DNA of 64,000 nt from positions 62,001 through 126,000 of the forward strand of contig CAJXQI010000006.1 in NCBI GenBank assembly GCA_913058395.1, read 5' to 3'. Below the pieces are notes generated by a model. The model was not told where the DNA came from and did not search any database. It was given only the letters and a program-made list of their open reading frames with translations. This document shows, in pieces, positions 17,156 to 26,072 of the stretch. This stretch comes from an uncultured Colwellia sp. (lineage in GTDB: Bacteria; Pseudomonadota; Gammaproteobacteria; Enterobacterales; Alteromonadaceae). Positions within the stretch are counted from its first letter, which is position 1, and every line of letters starts with the position of its first letter. Position numbers and translations under genes: made by a program.

Positions 17156-19942
17156 TTATTTATTCTCGTTTTTTAATGATGGAACCGAATTGGCTTTTAA
17201 AAGGTTGTTTATGTCTGTGGCTTGCTTTTCTATACCAAGCTCTGCCAAAGTAGTTGAGCCATTATGCAAATTTTCAGACTCTTTCGCGCCAACTTTCGAG
17301 ATCAGAAACTTTGCCATAGCATCAGATGCTGCCGTTTTTTCTTCCTCACTAAGAGGTGAAAATGATATTGGCGTAGTGCCATTGTTTATTAATATCTGGT
17401 CAATAAAATTATTCCGTTCTAATTCAACTCTAGTATCTGCTATTTCTGGATAAATTCTACTTGCTTGAACCAGCAGATCTTTTAAATGAAATGGAGATGT
17501 CTCAATAAAATTGGTTTCTTCACCATAATTTACTTCAACAGGGATTAATTCATTGCCTTTGGTAAAATTCTCAATGTCGTCTTTAGTGGCAATTTCTCTG
17601 ACTTCTTCGAGCAAATTATATGTTGCATGAGCATCCATAATTATTCGATCTAATTCTTCAGACTTGGTTTCAATAATCGTATTGAGCGATTTTATCTCAT
17701 CAATTGTTTCAGGAGGGCACAGATGAATTTCTTTTCGTTTTTTATAACTATATTGTTCCTTTTTTAATACAGCCTGCTTTTTCTTAATAGCTTCTATATC
17801 TGTACTTATCTTACTGATGCTTTCCAATAGTTTATTACCGTGTAACCACAGTTCAATCATCCACGGTACACCAGTGACTAAATGGCGGCAGCGTACACAA
17901 TTTCCACGGCCACCGATAACAGCACCGTATTTAGCTTTTGATGATTTGGTTGCTTTTTTAATGACCTCACCACCATCATCACAACGTGTACCACCAAAGG
18001 GACAAATACCCATGCCACTGCCGCCCCAAGTCGCCATATGGCTTCTTGAAAGCATGAGGTTTTGTACACCTTCTTGCTGGTTTGCAACCAAGTAACGCAT
18101 AGCATCTTCTAATGTTGCGTCTTTTAACCAACGTTTTAAATTTTCTTTAGATTTGTTTTCTAGGTCTCTTTTGGCTTTAGATAATATGTCTGTAATATGA
18201 CCATTAGAGTATTTAATGTAATAAATGGTCATTAATATAGTTGAGTGTCCAGCGATTATTTTACTAATGACTTCAATCGGAACTCCTGCCTCAGCTAAGC
18301 TTGTAAGACCCGCTACTCTCAATCCATGTGGTGTGAATATAGATCTTTCCGGCTGATTTGTTTGTGAGTTTCGTTTAGTGATTATGTTGACATCATGACC
18401 TTCTGCTTGAACTCTTTTTTCAAGCTCTTCCATTAGTAGCCACCAAAAGCGCATCAGTTGATTATTGGTTGCGGGAAATCCAGTTTTGGAGACCAATGGG
18501 CTACGGAATAAGTAAAATCTATCAGGTGTTTGCTCTAGCACTGATTGGGAAGGTTTAGAGTCACTGTTTATACCCTTGGGCATATCTTTATATGAAGCTG
18601 GTTTTTCCACAGGAAAATATTTTTCCTGCCATTCTCGAAGGGTATGAAGGTGATTGACTAATATTTCATTATGCCAGGGAATTGTATAACCAGATTCAGG
18701 ACCAAAACCGACAGCAGCATCTTTGGTTTTATTTGTACTAATATAAAAACCTACCGATTCTTTCAATCCTGTTATATTTTTTGTCAGTACACCTCTATTA
18801 GGTTTTTGTTCTGAACGACTTGACCAATAATTTGCATGTGGAGAGTCATTTTTAACCCACGCTTTCATGATTGGATTATATTTTTCTATATCTCCCTCAC
18901 CAGAATCCAACATTTGAACCTGGATCTTTCTAAGCGGGATCTCAATCATTGTTAAAAAGGTATATGTTTGAGCCGGACACCAAACCTTCTCGATAACACC
19001 TGAGTTTTCATTAAACCAATCAAAATACTGAGACTGTATAGATTTAGGCCATTTGAAATCACCTTCCGTTAGGATTTCGTTCATGGTTAGTAGAAAACTG
19101 GTGGGTATGACTATTTTGTCTGACTCAGTTAATCCCTGAGAAAAAATACCAGTTAGTTTCTCATACTGATAAGTAGATATAAGGGGGTGACCAATTGACA
19201 ACACTTCATCATCTTCTTTATCTTGCATGTAATTCTCAATAATATAAATAGAGAATTTATAAAGGTAACTGAGGTGGGTGCTGTATGAATTAGGGTGGCT
19301 TTTCTTAAATGAATCATGCAATGGCACATGACGTTTTTCACTTAAGTATTTAAAAGGTTCTTGAATATCGTCAGGTAACGTATTTAAATAAAATAGAAAA
19401 TGTTTGATGGCACTATAATGATTCTTTGTAGATTTAACATGTTCATCATCAATCCATTCTTTGGCTAATGTAAACCATTGCTTCTGATTAGGTGTTAGTT
19501 CACTCTCTAAAGTAGAAAGGTCGGTGGAGCGTTTAATTTTTGCATATTGTGCAAAAAAATCATCTTTTGAGAGATGGGTAAGCAATAAGCCTATTTTGCG
19601 AAAGGCAATTTGATATCTTTCTTTTACCCAATCTTGATATTTAAGCGTTGGTATTTTTATTTCATCAAGCAACTCTTTCCAAAGTTCAGGAGTGACTTCT
19701 TTTAAGCTCTTAACTTTCCCAAAGCTGATAACTAAAAAAGCAATAGTAAAGATATCTTTTTCTACAGCCGCCTTAGTTTGTTCTTTTGTTTTTTTTCCGT
19801 GAACATTAACTTTTTCAAAAAGCTCAAGACACTCTTTGTGTATTGAAGAAGACCTAGCTTGTTCATCTAAATTAGCAATGTTCTTGAGCAATGTTGAATA
19901 ATCACCAACATGTAAAGGTTTAATCAACTCGGCAAATGACAT
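17156..19942 (-). CDS. gmtZ: Gamma-mobile-trio tyrosine integrase GmtZ
   Basis: 928 aa, much longer than ordinary phage integrases (300-450). ATG at 19942 has GTGAG upstream. The central part holds the tyrosine recombinase catalytic set: Arg near 336 (IPLRK), TPHGLR with His539 and Arg542, AGHS with His566, and Tyr574/575 in TIYYIKYS. Beyond it lie a Cys-rich segment (CPFGGTRC near 647, then CVRCRH) that could bind zinc, a coiled-coil stretch and a long C-terminal tail. Architecture and neighbours match GmtZ of gamma-mobile-trio islands. It probably acts with GmtY in integration and excision at the tRNA-Arg site; the division of labour is not known from sequence. Confidence 0.82.
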   Translation of the reverse strand: MSFAELIKPLHVGDYSTLLKNIANLDEQARSSSIHKECLELFEKVNVHGKKTKEQTKAAVEKDIFTIAFLVISFGKVKSLKEVTPELWKELLDEIKIPTLKYQDWVKERYQIAFRKIGLLLTHLSKDDFFAQYAKIKRSTDLSTLESELTPNQKQWFTLAKEWIDDEHVKSTKNHYSAIKHFLFYLNTLPDDIQEPFKYLSEKRHVPLHDSFKKSHPNSYSTHLSYLYKFSIYIIENYMQDKEDDEVLSIGHPLISTYQYEKLTGIFSQGLTESDKIVIPTSFLLTMNEILTEGDFKWPKSIQSQYFDWFNENSGVIEKVWCPAQTYTFLTMIEIPLRKIQVQMLDSGEGDIEKYNPIMKAWVKNDSPHANYWSSRSEQKPNRGVLTKNITGLKESVGFYISTNKTKDAAVGFGPESGYTIPWHNEILVNHLHTLREWQEKYFPVEKPASYKDMPKGINSDSKPSQSVLEQTPDRFYLFRSPLVSKTGFPATNNQLMRFWWLLMEELEKRVQAEGHDVNIITKRNSQTNQPERSIFTPHGLRVAGLTSLAEAGVPIEVISKIIAGHSTILMTIYYIKYSNGHITDILSKAKRDLENKSKENLKRWLKDATLEDAMRYLVANQQEGVQNLMLSRSHMATWGGSGMGICPFGGTRCDDGGEVIKKATKSSKAKYGAVIGGRGNCVRCRHLVTGVPWMIELWLHGNKLLESISKISTDIEAIKKKQAVLKKEQYSYKKRKEIHLCPPETIDEIKSLNTIIETKSEELDRIIMDAHATYNLLEEVREIATKDDIENFTKGNELIPVEVNYGEETNFIETSPFHLKDLLVQASRIYPEIADTRVELERNNFIDQILINNGTTPISFSPLSEEEKTAASDAMAKFLISKVGAKESENLHNGSTTLAELGIEKQATDINNLLKANSVPSLKNENK

Positions 19943-20259
19943 TTATTCTCACCCTATTTTTTATTTATCTATGGGAGATTCAAAAAACACTAAATTACTA
20001 TGAATATATCCTTTGCTTCAATTAGGCTTTCTAAACAACTTTATTTAAAGAGAGTATACTTGAACTTTATTCTATTTGAAAGTTTATTTTTGTTATTATC
20101 TTTCTATATCAATGACTTAGGTACTCATTGTGTTCCGGAAATCTAAAGTTACAATTACAACCCCCAACCAAATAAACGCTAAAATAGTAATATAGCGACC
20201 GAAAGGGCGGGCAGTAATAAGGGAAAACTATATGCTATCCGCTGAATCACTAATTAACG
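19943..20259. other. Spacer between gmtY and gmtZ
   Basis: 317 bp without a gene, AT-rich. It presumably carries the gmtZX promoter on the minus strand. It also holds copy 2 of the GC-rich motif at 20196-20211. Confidence 0.4.
20196..20211. repeat. GC-rich motif, copy 2, downstream of gmtY
   Basis: CGACCGAAAGGGCGGG followed after three bases by TAATAA; it is a near copy of 16324-16340. The two copies bracket the gmtZ-gmtX unit. Confidence 0.5.
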
Positions 20260-21780
20260 TTAAGCCTTCAATGGCTTGTTTAAAAAATCTAAGCTTGGCT
20301 TAATATACAAGGCATCCCTTGCTTCATTTAGTTTCTGTTGAATACCTTCGTTGGTAGGTTTGTTGTATGCTTCTTGAGATAAAATACTGCGATGCTTAGC
20401 ACATTTTTGGATGACTTTATTAGGAATACCAAGATCTGTAAGTGTTCCTAGATAAAAGTGCCTACTACCATATGGAGTGGTTCCATATTCTTTCCCTCTA
20501 GGGATTTTTATCCCTAATGCTACTTCTACTTTATCTAACGCTCTGTTAAATGCACCAATATAAGCACTAACACTATAAGGCAGCCCTTGATAACTTTTTC
20601 CAGTGCTATGGTCAACTCCAGAAGAAACAAAAAGAAACGGATGGATCGGATCACCATTATTTGTAGCTAACAATTCTAATTTGGGGCGGTAATGATTAAT
20701 GTAATAAATGTACATTGCATTAAAGCGTATCGCTGCTCCTTTGTGCATAAAAAATACAGGAGCGCTTAAGGAAGAATCGAGTTCTAAATCTTTCCAATTA
20801 GCGTTCATACTCTTTATGGGATGTCTATGGCGCGGTAACATCCCTCTTTGAGCCAAAAATTCTTTCCGGGTGATATTTTCTCCCGCTATAAATGTAGGGG
20901 CTTCAATAGGGTGCCGTAAAAACACCTGGCAATCGTCATGACTTTCAAAATCAACAGGAATGACATCATTAATCCATAGATGAAACGGTTCGCTCTCCCG
21001 AATCCCACCGAAAAATAATAACAGTGTAATCATCTTTGCTGTTATGTCTTCTTGATCACTCAGCAATTGAGCATTGGGATCTTTTACGAAACCATATTCA
21101 AACAAAGGGGCAATCAATTCTTCGGGAAATCTTTTTGCTTCAGAACTTGTTCTTGAACGACTACCTGAAGTACCTAGATTACTGATATTGTTATTGCTTC
21201 TATTTTTAAGTTTGATTGCTTGTTTATTGGCTTTATTTAAGTGACCTAAGAAAGATCTATTTTTGATTTTAATTGCTATATGTAGAAACTTTAAAGAAGC
21301 CATTTCATCAACAGGCTTGATGATTTTTTTATTTCTCAATAATGGTGTATTAATAATATCTTCATTATCACAATAATCTTCAAAATCTAAAATAGCGGAA
21401 CATAATCTTTTTGATACATCCAGTGAAGATGATGGCCAATACAGTTTTAATTTATCAGTGGCTGTTTCATTATCTATTGTTCCATTTAATAGTGCCCAAG
21501 AGAAAAGCTTGAATATAGTTCGATGAGCATGAAAACCATGATAGTTAATAAAGCCTTCTGATGCCCTACAGTAATCAAAGAATAAACCTACTGCTCTAGC
21601 TCTAGTTTGCATCCATTGATAACTCGCAGAAGGATTTGATATGAAATACTGAATAAGGGACTCCATCCTAGTAATGCCACTTGGAGTATTTAAATATAAA
21701 ACAGGTATAGCTAGACCTTTCATGTGTTCAACATTTTGTTTTATAATTGTATGATATTGAGGAGTTGGACTATGCTTCAT
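20260..21780 (-). CDS. gmtY: Gamma-mobile-trio tyrosine recombinase GmtY
   Basis: 506 aa. The catalytic pattern of tyrosine recombinases is present with one change: box-I Arg261 in GGIRESE, box-II TPYGSRH with Arg440 but Tyr437 in place of the usual His, AKHRS with His463, and nucleophile Tyr472 in EAYNKP. The N-terminal half should bind DNA. Size, order (gmtY then gmtZ-gmtX, same strand) and position at the island end fit GmtY. The gene ends 317 bp before gmtZ, so it is probably transcribed separately. Its start is about 175 bp from the tRNA-Arg fragment, as expected for an integrase near its attachment site. Confidence 0.82.
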   Translation of the reverse strand: MKHSPTPQYHTIIKQNVEHMKGLAIPVLYLNTPSGITRMESLIQYFISNPSASYQWMQTRARAVGLFFDYCRASEGFINYHGFHAHRTIFKLFSWALLNGTIDNETATDKLKLYWPSSSLDVSKRLCSAILDFEDYCDNEDIINTPLLRNKKIIKPVDEMASLKFLHIAIKIKNRSFLGHLNKANKQAIKLKNRSNNNISNLGTSGSRSRTSSEAKRFPEELIAPLFEYGFVKDPNAQLLSDQEDITAKMITLLLFFGGIRESEPFHLWINDVIPVDFESHDDCQVFLRHPIEAPTFIAGENITRKEFLAQRGMLPRHRHPIKSMNANWKDLELDSSLSAPVFFMHKGAAIRFNAMYIYYINHYRPKLELLATNNGDPIHPFLFVSSGVDHSTGKSYQGLPYSVSAYIGAFNRALDKVEVALGIKIPRGKEYGTTPYGSRHFYLGTLTDLGIPNKVIQKCAKHRSILSQEAYNKPTNEGIQQKLNEARDALYIKPSLDFLNKPLKA

Positions 21781-21871
21781 TATTACTCTAGTTTTGTTTA
21801 CTATTTAATCCCTGATGTTAAAGTAACATTTACTAGGGGGTAAAACAAATTTAATATATTTTAAAAAGAGG

Positions 21872-21899
21872 TTGCTTTTTAGTATTTAAACTCTATAAT
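21872..21899 (+). promoter_or_regulatory. Outward promoter at the island end, reading into the tRNA genes
   Basis: TTGCTT (21872-21877), 16-bp spacer, perfect TATAAT (21894-21899). The predicted start is near 21906, so transcripts would pass the tRNA-Arg remnant into tRNA-His and tRNA-Pro. The native tRNA promoter should have been displaced with the 5' half of tRNA-Arg, so this one may replace it. Confidence 0.6.
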
Positions 21900-21956
21900 G
21901 CACCTATTCCTTGCTTAGGCAGGTAATGTTAGGTAAATCTCTTTAGGATGTGAAAC

Positions 21957-22011
21957 GAGCAACGCCCTTCTAAGGCGTGGGTCGTAGGTTCAAATCCTAC
22001 AGGGCGCGCCA
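21957..22011 (+). pseudogene. 3' fragment of tRNA-Arg(UCU); putative attachment site attR
   Basis: Present: anticodon stem-loop (ACGCC-CTTCTAA-GGCGT, anticodon TCT at 21969-21971), variable loop, T arm (GTAGG-TTCAAAT-CCTAC), the acceptor 3' strand AGGGCGC, discriminator G and CCA. Absent: the acceptor 5' strand (GCGCCCT) and the D arm; the bases before 21957 do not fit a tRNA. Since tyrosine integrases often use the 3' part of a tRNA gene, this 55-nt block is the expected duplicated core at the right junction. Confidence 0.85.
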
Positions 22012-22017
22012 TACAGT

Positions 22018-22094
22018 GGTGGCTATAGCTCAGTTGGTAGAGCCCCGGATTGTGATTCCGGTTGTCGAGGGTTCAAGTCCCTTTAGCCACCCCA
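22018..22094 (+). tRNA. tRNA-His(GUG)
   Basis: 77 nt with complete cloverleaf. The extra 5' G typical of tRNA-His is encoded (22018) and faces C22091; the acceptor is GTGGCTA/TAGCCAC; the anticodon GTG is at 22052-22054 in the loop ATTGTGA; CCA is encoded. It lies 6 bp after the tRNA-Arg remnant. Confidence 0.97.
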
Positions 22095-22125
22095 TCTTTC
22101 TGTATGTGTTTAGTAAAAAGTATAT

Positions 22126-22202
22126 CGGTGATTAGCGCAGCTTGGTAGCGCACTTGGTTTGGGTCCAAGGGGTCGCAAGTTCGAATCTTGCATCACCGAC
22201 CA
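22126..22202 (+). tRNA. tRNA-Pro(UGG)
   Basis: 77 nt with acceptor CGGTGAT/ATCACCG, anticodon TGG at 22160-22162 within a CTTGG/CCAAG stem, and encoded CCA. It is 31 bp after tRNA-His and probably shares its transcript. Confidence 0.97.
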
Positions 22203-22316
22203 CTTTCTTTACAAAAAAACTCAATAAAAATCCTCAAAAAATTCATTAGAAATAAACTCCTTAAGCTCAAAACAATTCCCTCTGTAATAATTTTTCAATT
22301 TATTTTCGTTCATTAC

Positions 22317-22345
22317 TCGACTCTTGTTTAAAGCACCGCTATAAT
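22317..22345 (+). promoter_or_regulatory. Sigma-70 promoter of tig
   Basis: TCGACT (22317-22322), 17-bp spacer and perfect TATAAT (22340-22345). The predicted start is near 22352, giving a 150-nt leader. The rest of the 22203-22505 spacer shows no gene. Confidence 0.6.
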
Positions 22346-22505
22346 TTCGCGTCATTATTTTAATCTGAACATCTTTATTCGGATTTTCCGAGCTTTGTTA
22401 GCAAATGCTGGCAAGCTGCAAATATTGCTTTAAATAAAAGCAATATTGAATATATTAGATGCGTTAATAAGAAGCGTACTTACGCTAAGTTTTTGAGGTA
22501 ATTAA

Positions 22506-23813
22506 ATGCAAGTTTCAGTTGAGACTACAGAAGGTTTGGGACGTCGTATTTCGATTTCAGTTCCTGCCGAAACAGTAGATGTTGAAGTTAAAAACCGTCT
22601 TCGCCATATCGGAAAGACCCAGCGTATTAATGGTTTCCGTCCTGGCAAAGTACCACCATCAGTTATTCAAAAGCGTTACGGCCAATCAGTTCGCCAAGAA
22701 GTTGCTGGTGAATTAATGCAACGTAATTTTGTTGACGCGATTGTTGCTGAGAAATTAAACCCAGCAGGTCGCCCTGAATTTGTTGCTAAAAGCAATGAAG
22801 TTGGCAAAGCTCTTGAGTTTGAAGCAACGTTTGAAGTTTACCCTGAAGTAGCTTTAAAAGATTTAGATAAAATTGCTGTTGAGCGTCCTGCTGTTGAAGT
22901 GACTGATGAAGATTTAGACGAAATGTTTGAAACTTTACAAAACCAGCACAAAACGTGGAAAGAAAACAAACGTAAAACTAAAAAAGGCGACAAGCTAACT
23001 ATCGATTTCAATGGCCGTGTTGATGGCGAAGAATTTGAAGGCGGCAAAGCTGAAGGTTTTGACCTTGAATTAGGCTCTGGTCGTATGATCCCTGGTTTCG
23101 AAAAAGAAATCACGGGCATGAAAGCTGGCGAAGAAAAAACTATCACAGTAACTTTCCCTGACGATTACCATGCTGAACAGCTTAAAGGTAAAGACGCAGA
23201 GTTTGATATTGTAGTTCACAAAACTGAAGGTCCAATTTTACCTGAAATTGACGAAGAATTTGCGAAATTATTCGGTGTAGAAGAAGGTGGTGTTGCTGCT
23301 CTTCGTGAAGAAGTTGGCAAAAACATGGCTCGTGAACTTAACCAAGCAGTAAAAGCTAAGGTTAAAGAGCAAGTAATCGAAGGTTTACTTGAAGTTAGTG
23401 AATTAGACATTCCTGCAGCACTAGTTGCTCAAGAAGTTGAAGTTTTACGCAAGCAAGCAATGCAACGCTTTGCTGGCCAAATGGATCCAAACAACTTACC
23501 AGAATTACCAGCTGAGATGTTCGAAGAACAAGCTAAGCGTCGTGTAAAAACTGGTTTGCTTTTAGGTGAAGTAATCAAAGTTAACGAATTAAAGGTTGAC
23601 GAAGCTAAAGTAACTGAACTTATTGAGTCAGCGGCTTCTGCTTATGAAGACCCATCTGAAGTTATCGAGTACTACAAAACTAACAAAGAACTTGCTCAAC
23701 AAATGCAAAATGTTGCACTAGAAGAGCAAGCGGTTGAGTTGTTACTTGAAAGCGCTAAAGTTGCAGACAAAAAAGCAAGTTTCAAAGATATCATGAATCC
23801 TGAAGGTAAATAG
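22506..23813 (+). CDS. tig: Trigger factor, ribosome-associated chaperone and peptidyl-prolyl isomerase
   Basis: 435 aa, full family length. The N-terminal ribosome-binding domain carries a GFRPGKVP tail signature (residues about 44-51). The FKBP-type domain (about 160-245) has [19 protein letters not shown], and the helical C-terminal chaperone domain follows. It binds at the ribosome exit tunnel and holds nascent chains. TGAGG precedes the ATG. It heads the conserved tig-clpP-clpX-lon order, with a terminator before clpP, so the operon is at least partly split. Confidence 0.97.
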   Translation: MQVSVETTEGLGRRISISVPAETVDVEVKNRLRHIGKTQRINGFRPGKVPPSVIQKRYGQSVRQEVAGELMQRNFVDAIVAEKLNPAGRPEFVAKSNEVGKALEFEATFEVYPEVALKDLDKIAVERPAVEVTDEDLDEMFETLQNQHKTWKENKRKTKKGDKLTIDFNGRVDGEEFEGGKAEGFDLELGSGRMIPGFEKEITGMKAGEEKTITVTFPDDYHAEQLKGKDAEFDIVVHKTEGPILPEIDEEFAKLFGVEEGGVAALREEVGKNMARELNQAVKAKVKEQVIEGLLEVSELDIPAALVAQEVEVLRKQAMQRFAGQMDPNNLPELPAEMFEEQAKRRVKTGLLLGEVIKVNELKVDEAKVTELIESAASAYEDPSEVIEYYKTNKELAQQMQNVALEEQAVELLLESAKVADKKASFKDIMNPEGK

Positions 23814-23848
23814 ACCTTTTAGATTGACATTCTGTTGAGCAATCGCTT

Positions 23849-23884
23849 AAATGGCTTATATGGGGACATATGAGCCATTTTTTT
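23849..23884 (+). terminator. Terminator between tig and clpP
   Basis: The stem AAATGGCT/AGCCATTT continues with ATATG/CATAT around a short loop and ends in a run of T. It lies 35 bp after the tig stop. Confidence 0.8.
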
Positions 23885-23901
23885 ATTAAAAGGAAAGTTA
23901 G

Positions 23902-24540
23902 TTGTTTACTTCTCACAATAATTCTCACGATTTAACTAGTGTTACCGAAAGCGCTTTAGTACCTATGGTTGTTGAGCAAACCGCAAAAGGCGAGCGCTCT
24001 TACGATATTTATTCAAGATTACTAAAAGAACGCGTTATCTTCCTTTGTGGTCAAGTTGAAGACCATATGGCCAACTTAATTGTTGCTCAAATGCTATTTT
24101 TAGAATCAGAAAGCCCAGATAAAGATATTTACTTATACATTAACTCGCCAGGTGGCTCAGTTACTGCGGGTATGGCTATTTACGATACCATGAAGTTCAT
24201 TAAGCCAAACGTAAGTACAGTATGTATTGGCCAAGCGGCTAGCATGGGTGCATTCCTATTATCAGGTGGCGAAAAAGGTAAACGTTATTGTTTACCAAAT
24301 GCCAGAGTTATGATCCATCAACCACTAGGTGGTTTCCAAGGTCAAGCGTCTGATTTTGAAATTCATGCAAAAGAAATTCTATACATTAAAGAAAAGCTTA
24401 ATCGTTTAATGGCGGAGCACACAGACCAGCCATTAGATAAAGTATCAGAAGATACAGACCGTGATAACTTCCTCAGTGCAGAAAGTGCGGTTGAATATGG
24501 TTTAGTTGATGCCATATTAGAACAAAGAATCGATAAATAA
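23902..24540 (+). CDS. clpP: ATP-dependent Clp protease proteolytic subunit
   Basis: 212 aa. Start TTG 23902 is chosen for the AAAGGAAAG upstream and normal length; no ATG lies before the conserved [10 protein letters not shown] segment. The catalytic triad is seen as Ser114 (GQAASMGAF), His139 (MIHQPLGG) and Asp188. ClpP forms a double heptamer that degrades proteins unfolded by ClpX or ClpA in the cytoplasm. Gene order with clpX is standard. A processed N-terminal propeptide is expected, as in relatives. Confidence 0.97.
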   Translation: MFTSHNNSHDLTSVTESALVPMVVEQTAKGERSYDIYSRLLKERVIFLCGQVEDHMANLIVAQMLFLESESPDKDIYLYINSPGGSVTAGMAIYDTMKFIKPNVSTVCIGQAASMGAFLLSGGEKGKRYCLPNARVMIHQPLGGFQGQASDFEIHAKEILYIKEKLNRLMAEHTDQPLDKVSEDTDRDNFLSAESAVEYGLVDAILEQRIDK

Positions 24541-24645
24541 CGGTCTTCTTTGTTATTCGCGTTGTTATTTACGCGATTTGTGAAATACTAATGACTATTA
24601 GTGTTAAAAACAGTTTGTAAAAAATTTAAATATTAGAGGTACCGT

Positions 24646-25923
24646 ATGACCGATATGAAAACAGGTGACGGTGATGACGGTAAGTTACTGTATTGCTCAT
24701 TCTGTGGTAAAAGTCAGCATGAAGTACGTAAGTTAATTGCAGGTCCTTCAGTCTTTGTTTGTGATGAATGTGTCGAGCTATGCAACGATATTATTCGAGA
24801 AGAAATTAAAGAAATTGCGCCTAAGCAAGATAAAGAAAGCTTACCAACGCCAATTGAAATTCGTGAAAGCTTAGATGACTATGTTATCGGGCAAGAGCAC
24901 GCCAAAAAAGTTCTCGCGGTAGCGGTGTATAACCATTACAAACGCTTGCGTAATGGCGACTCTCATAATGGGGTTGAATTAAGTAAAAGTAATATTTTAC
25001 TTATTGGCCCAACAGGTAGTGGTAAAACACTATTAGCGCAAACATTAGCACGCTTACTTGATGTGCCATTTACCATGGCAGATGCAACAACATTAACTGA
25101 AGCAGGTTATGTTGGTGAAGATGTTGAAAATATTATTCAGAAGTTATTACAAAAATGTGACTATGACGTTGAGAAAGCTCAACGTGGTATTGTTTACATT
25201 GATGAAATTGATAAAATTTCACGTAAGTCTGATAACCCTTCAATCACACGTGACGTGTCTGGTGAAGGTGTTCAACAAGCATTATTGAAGTTGATTGAAG
25301 GTACTATTGCTTCTGTACCGCCTCAAGGTGGTCGTAAACATCCACAGCAAGAGTTTTTGCAAGTGGACACATCTAAAATCTTATTTATCTGTGGTGGCGC
25401 ATTTGCTGGCCTTGATAAGGTTGTTGAACAACGTTGTCATACCGGTACTGGTATTGGTTTTGGCGCAACAGTTCGTGGTAAAGATGATGAGAAATCCTTA
25501 ACGCAACGTTTTCAGGACGTCGAGCCCGAAGATTTAGTTAAATATGGTTTGATCCCAGAATTTATTGGTCGTTTACCTGTTGTTGCAACATTGACTGAAT
25601 TAGACGAAGCAGCGCTTATCCAAATTCTTCAAGAGCCAAAAAACGCTTTAACTAAACAATTTACTGCGCTTTTCGATATGGAAAAAGTGGAACTTGAGTT
25701 TAGAGAAGATGCCTTAAAAGCAATTGCTCATAAAGCTATGGTTCGAAAAACCGGTGCTCGTGGTTTACGCTCTATTGTTGAAGGTGTATTGCTTGAAACA
25801 ATGTATGAACTGCCTTCAATGGAGAATGCCGCAAAAGTTGTGGTAGATGAAACCGTAATTAAAGGTGAGTCTAAGCCAATTATTATTTATGAAACGCAAC
25901 AAGATAAAGCGTCTTCTGAATAA
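24646..25923 (+). CDS. clpX: ATP-dependent Clp protease ATP-binding subunit ClpX
   Basis: 425 aa. An N-terminal zinc domain with Cys17, Cys20, Cys39 and Cys42 precedes the AAA+ domain with Walker A GPTGSGKT (121-128), Walker B in [10 protein letters not shown], and the GYVGEDVE pore-region motif. It unfolds tagged substrates and feeds them to ClpP through an IGF-type loop ([11 protein letters not shown]). AGAGGT precedes the ATG. The 105-bp gap from clpP leaves room for its own promoter. Confidence 0.97.
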   Translation: MTDMKTGDGDDGKLLYCSFCGKSQHEVRKLIAGPSVFVCDECVELCNDIIREEIKEIAPKQDKESLPTPIEIRESLDDYVIGQEHAKKVLAVAVYNHYKRLRNGDSHNGVELSKSNILLIGPTGSGKTLLAQTLARLLDVPFTMADATTLTEAGYVGEDVENIIQKLLQKCDYDVEKAQRGIVYIDEIDKISRKSDNPSITRDVSGEGVQQALLKLIEGTIASVPPQGGRKHPQQEFLQVDTSKILFICGGAFAGLDKVVEQRCHTGTGIGFGATVRGKDDEKSLTQRFQDVEPEDLVKYGLIPEFIGRLPVVATLTELDEAALIQILQEPKNALTKQFTALFDMEKVELEFREDALKAIAHKAMVRKTGARGLRSIVEGVLLETMYELPSMENAAKVVVDETVIKGESKPIIIYETQQDKASSE

Positions 25924-25946
25924 AAACTGCTGCATAAAGTAATATG

Positions 25947-25985
25947 AAGTGGCGTTAGTCTTGATGATTAACGTCACTTTTTTTT
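25947..25985 (+). terminator. Terminator after clpX
   Basis: An 11-bp stem (AAGTGGCGTTA with TAACGTCACTT, one G-T pair) is followed by eight or more T, 24 bp after the stop. Confidence 0.85.
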
Positions 25986-25994
25986 GTTCTTCAG

Positions 25995-26022
25995 TTGAAA
26001 GTAATATCAAACGCCCCATATA
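25995..26022 (+). promoter_or_regulatory. Sigma-32 heat-shock promoter of lon
   Basis: TTGAAA (25995-26000), 13-bp spacer, CCCCATATA (26014-26022). This matches the heat-shock consensus CTTGAAA-N11-16-CCCCATnT, and lon is a classical RpoH target. Confidence 0.75.
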
Positions 26023-26072
26023 CAAATACATATCCTTAAATCACATCATACTATTCACCGAGAGAGTAACCA

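Larger units (their letters stand above)
16431..22011 (-). mobile_element. Recombination module and right end of a gamma-mobile-trio island in tRNA-Arg
   Basis: gmtY, gmtZ and gmtX, all minus strand, sit at the junction with a tRNA-Arg gene of which only the 3' 55 nt remain. The left junction, which should carry an intact tRNA-Arg, is not in the window, so the island extends at least through the resolvase/TOPRIM genes and possibly to base 1. The module boundaries given are those that can be seen. Confidence 0.8.
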
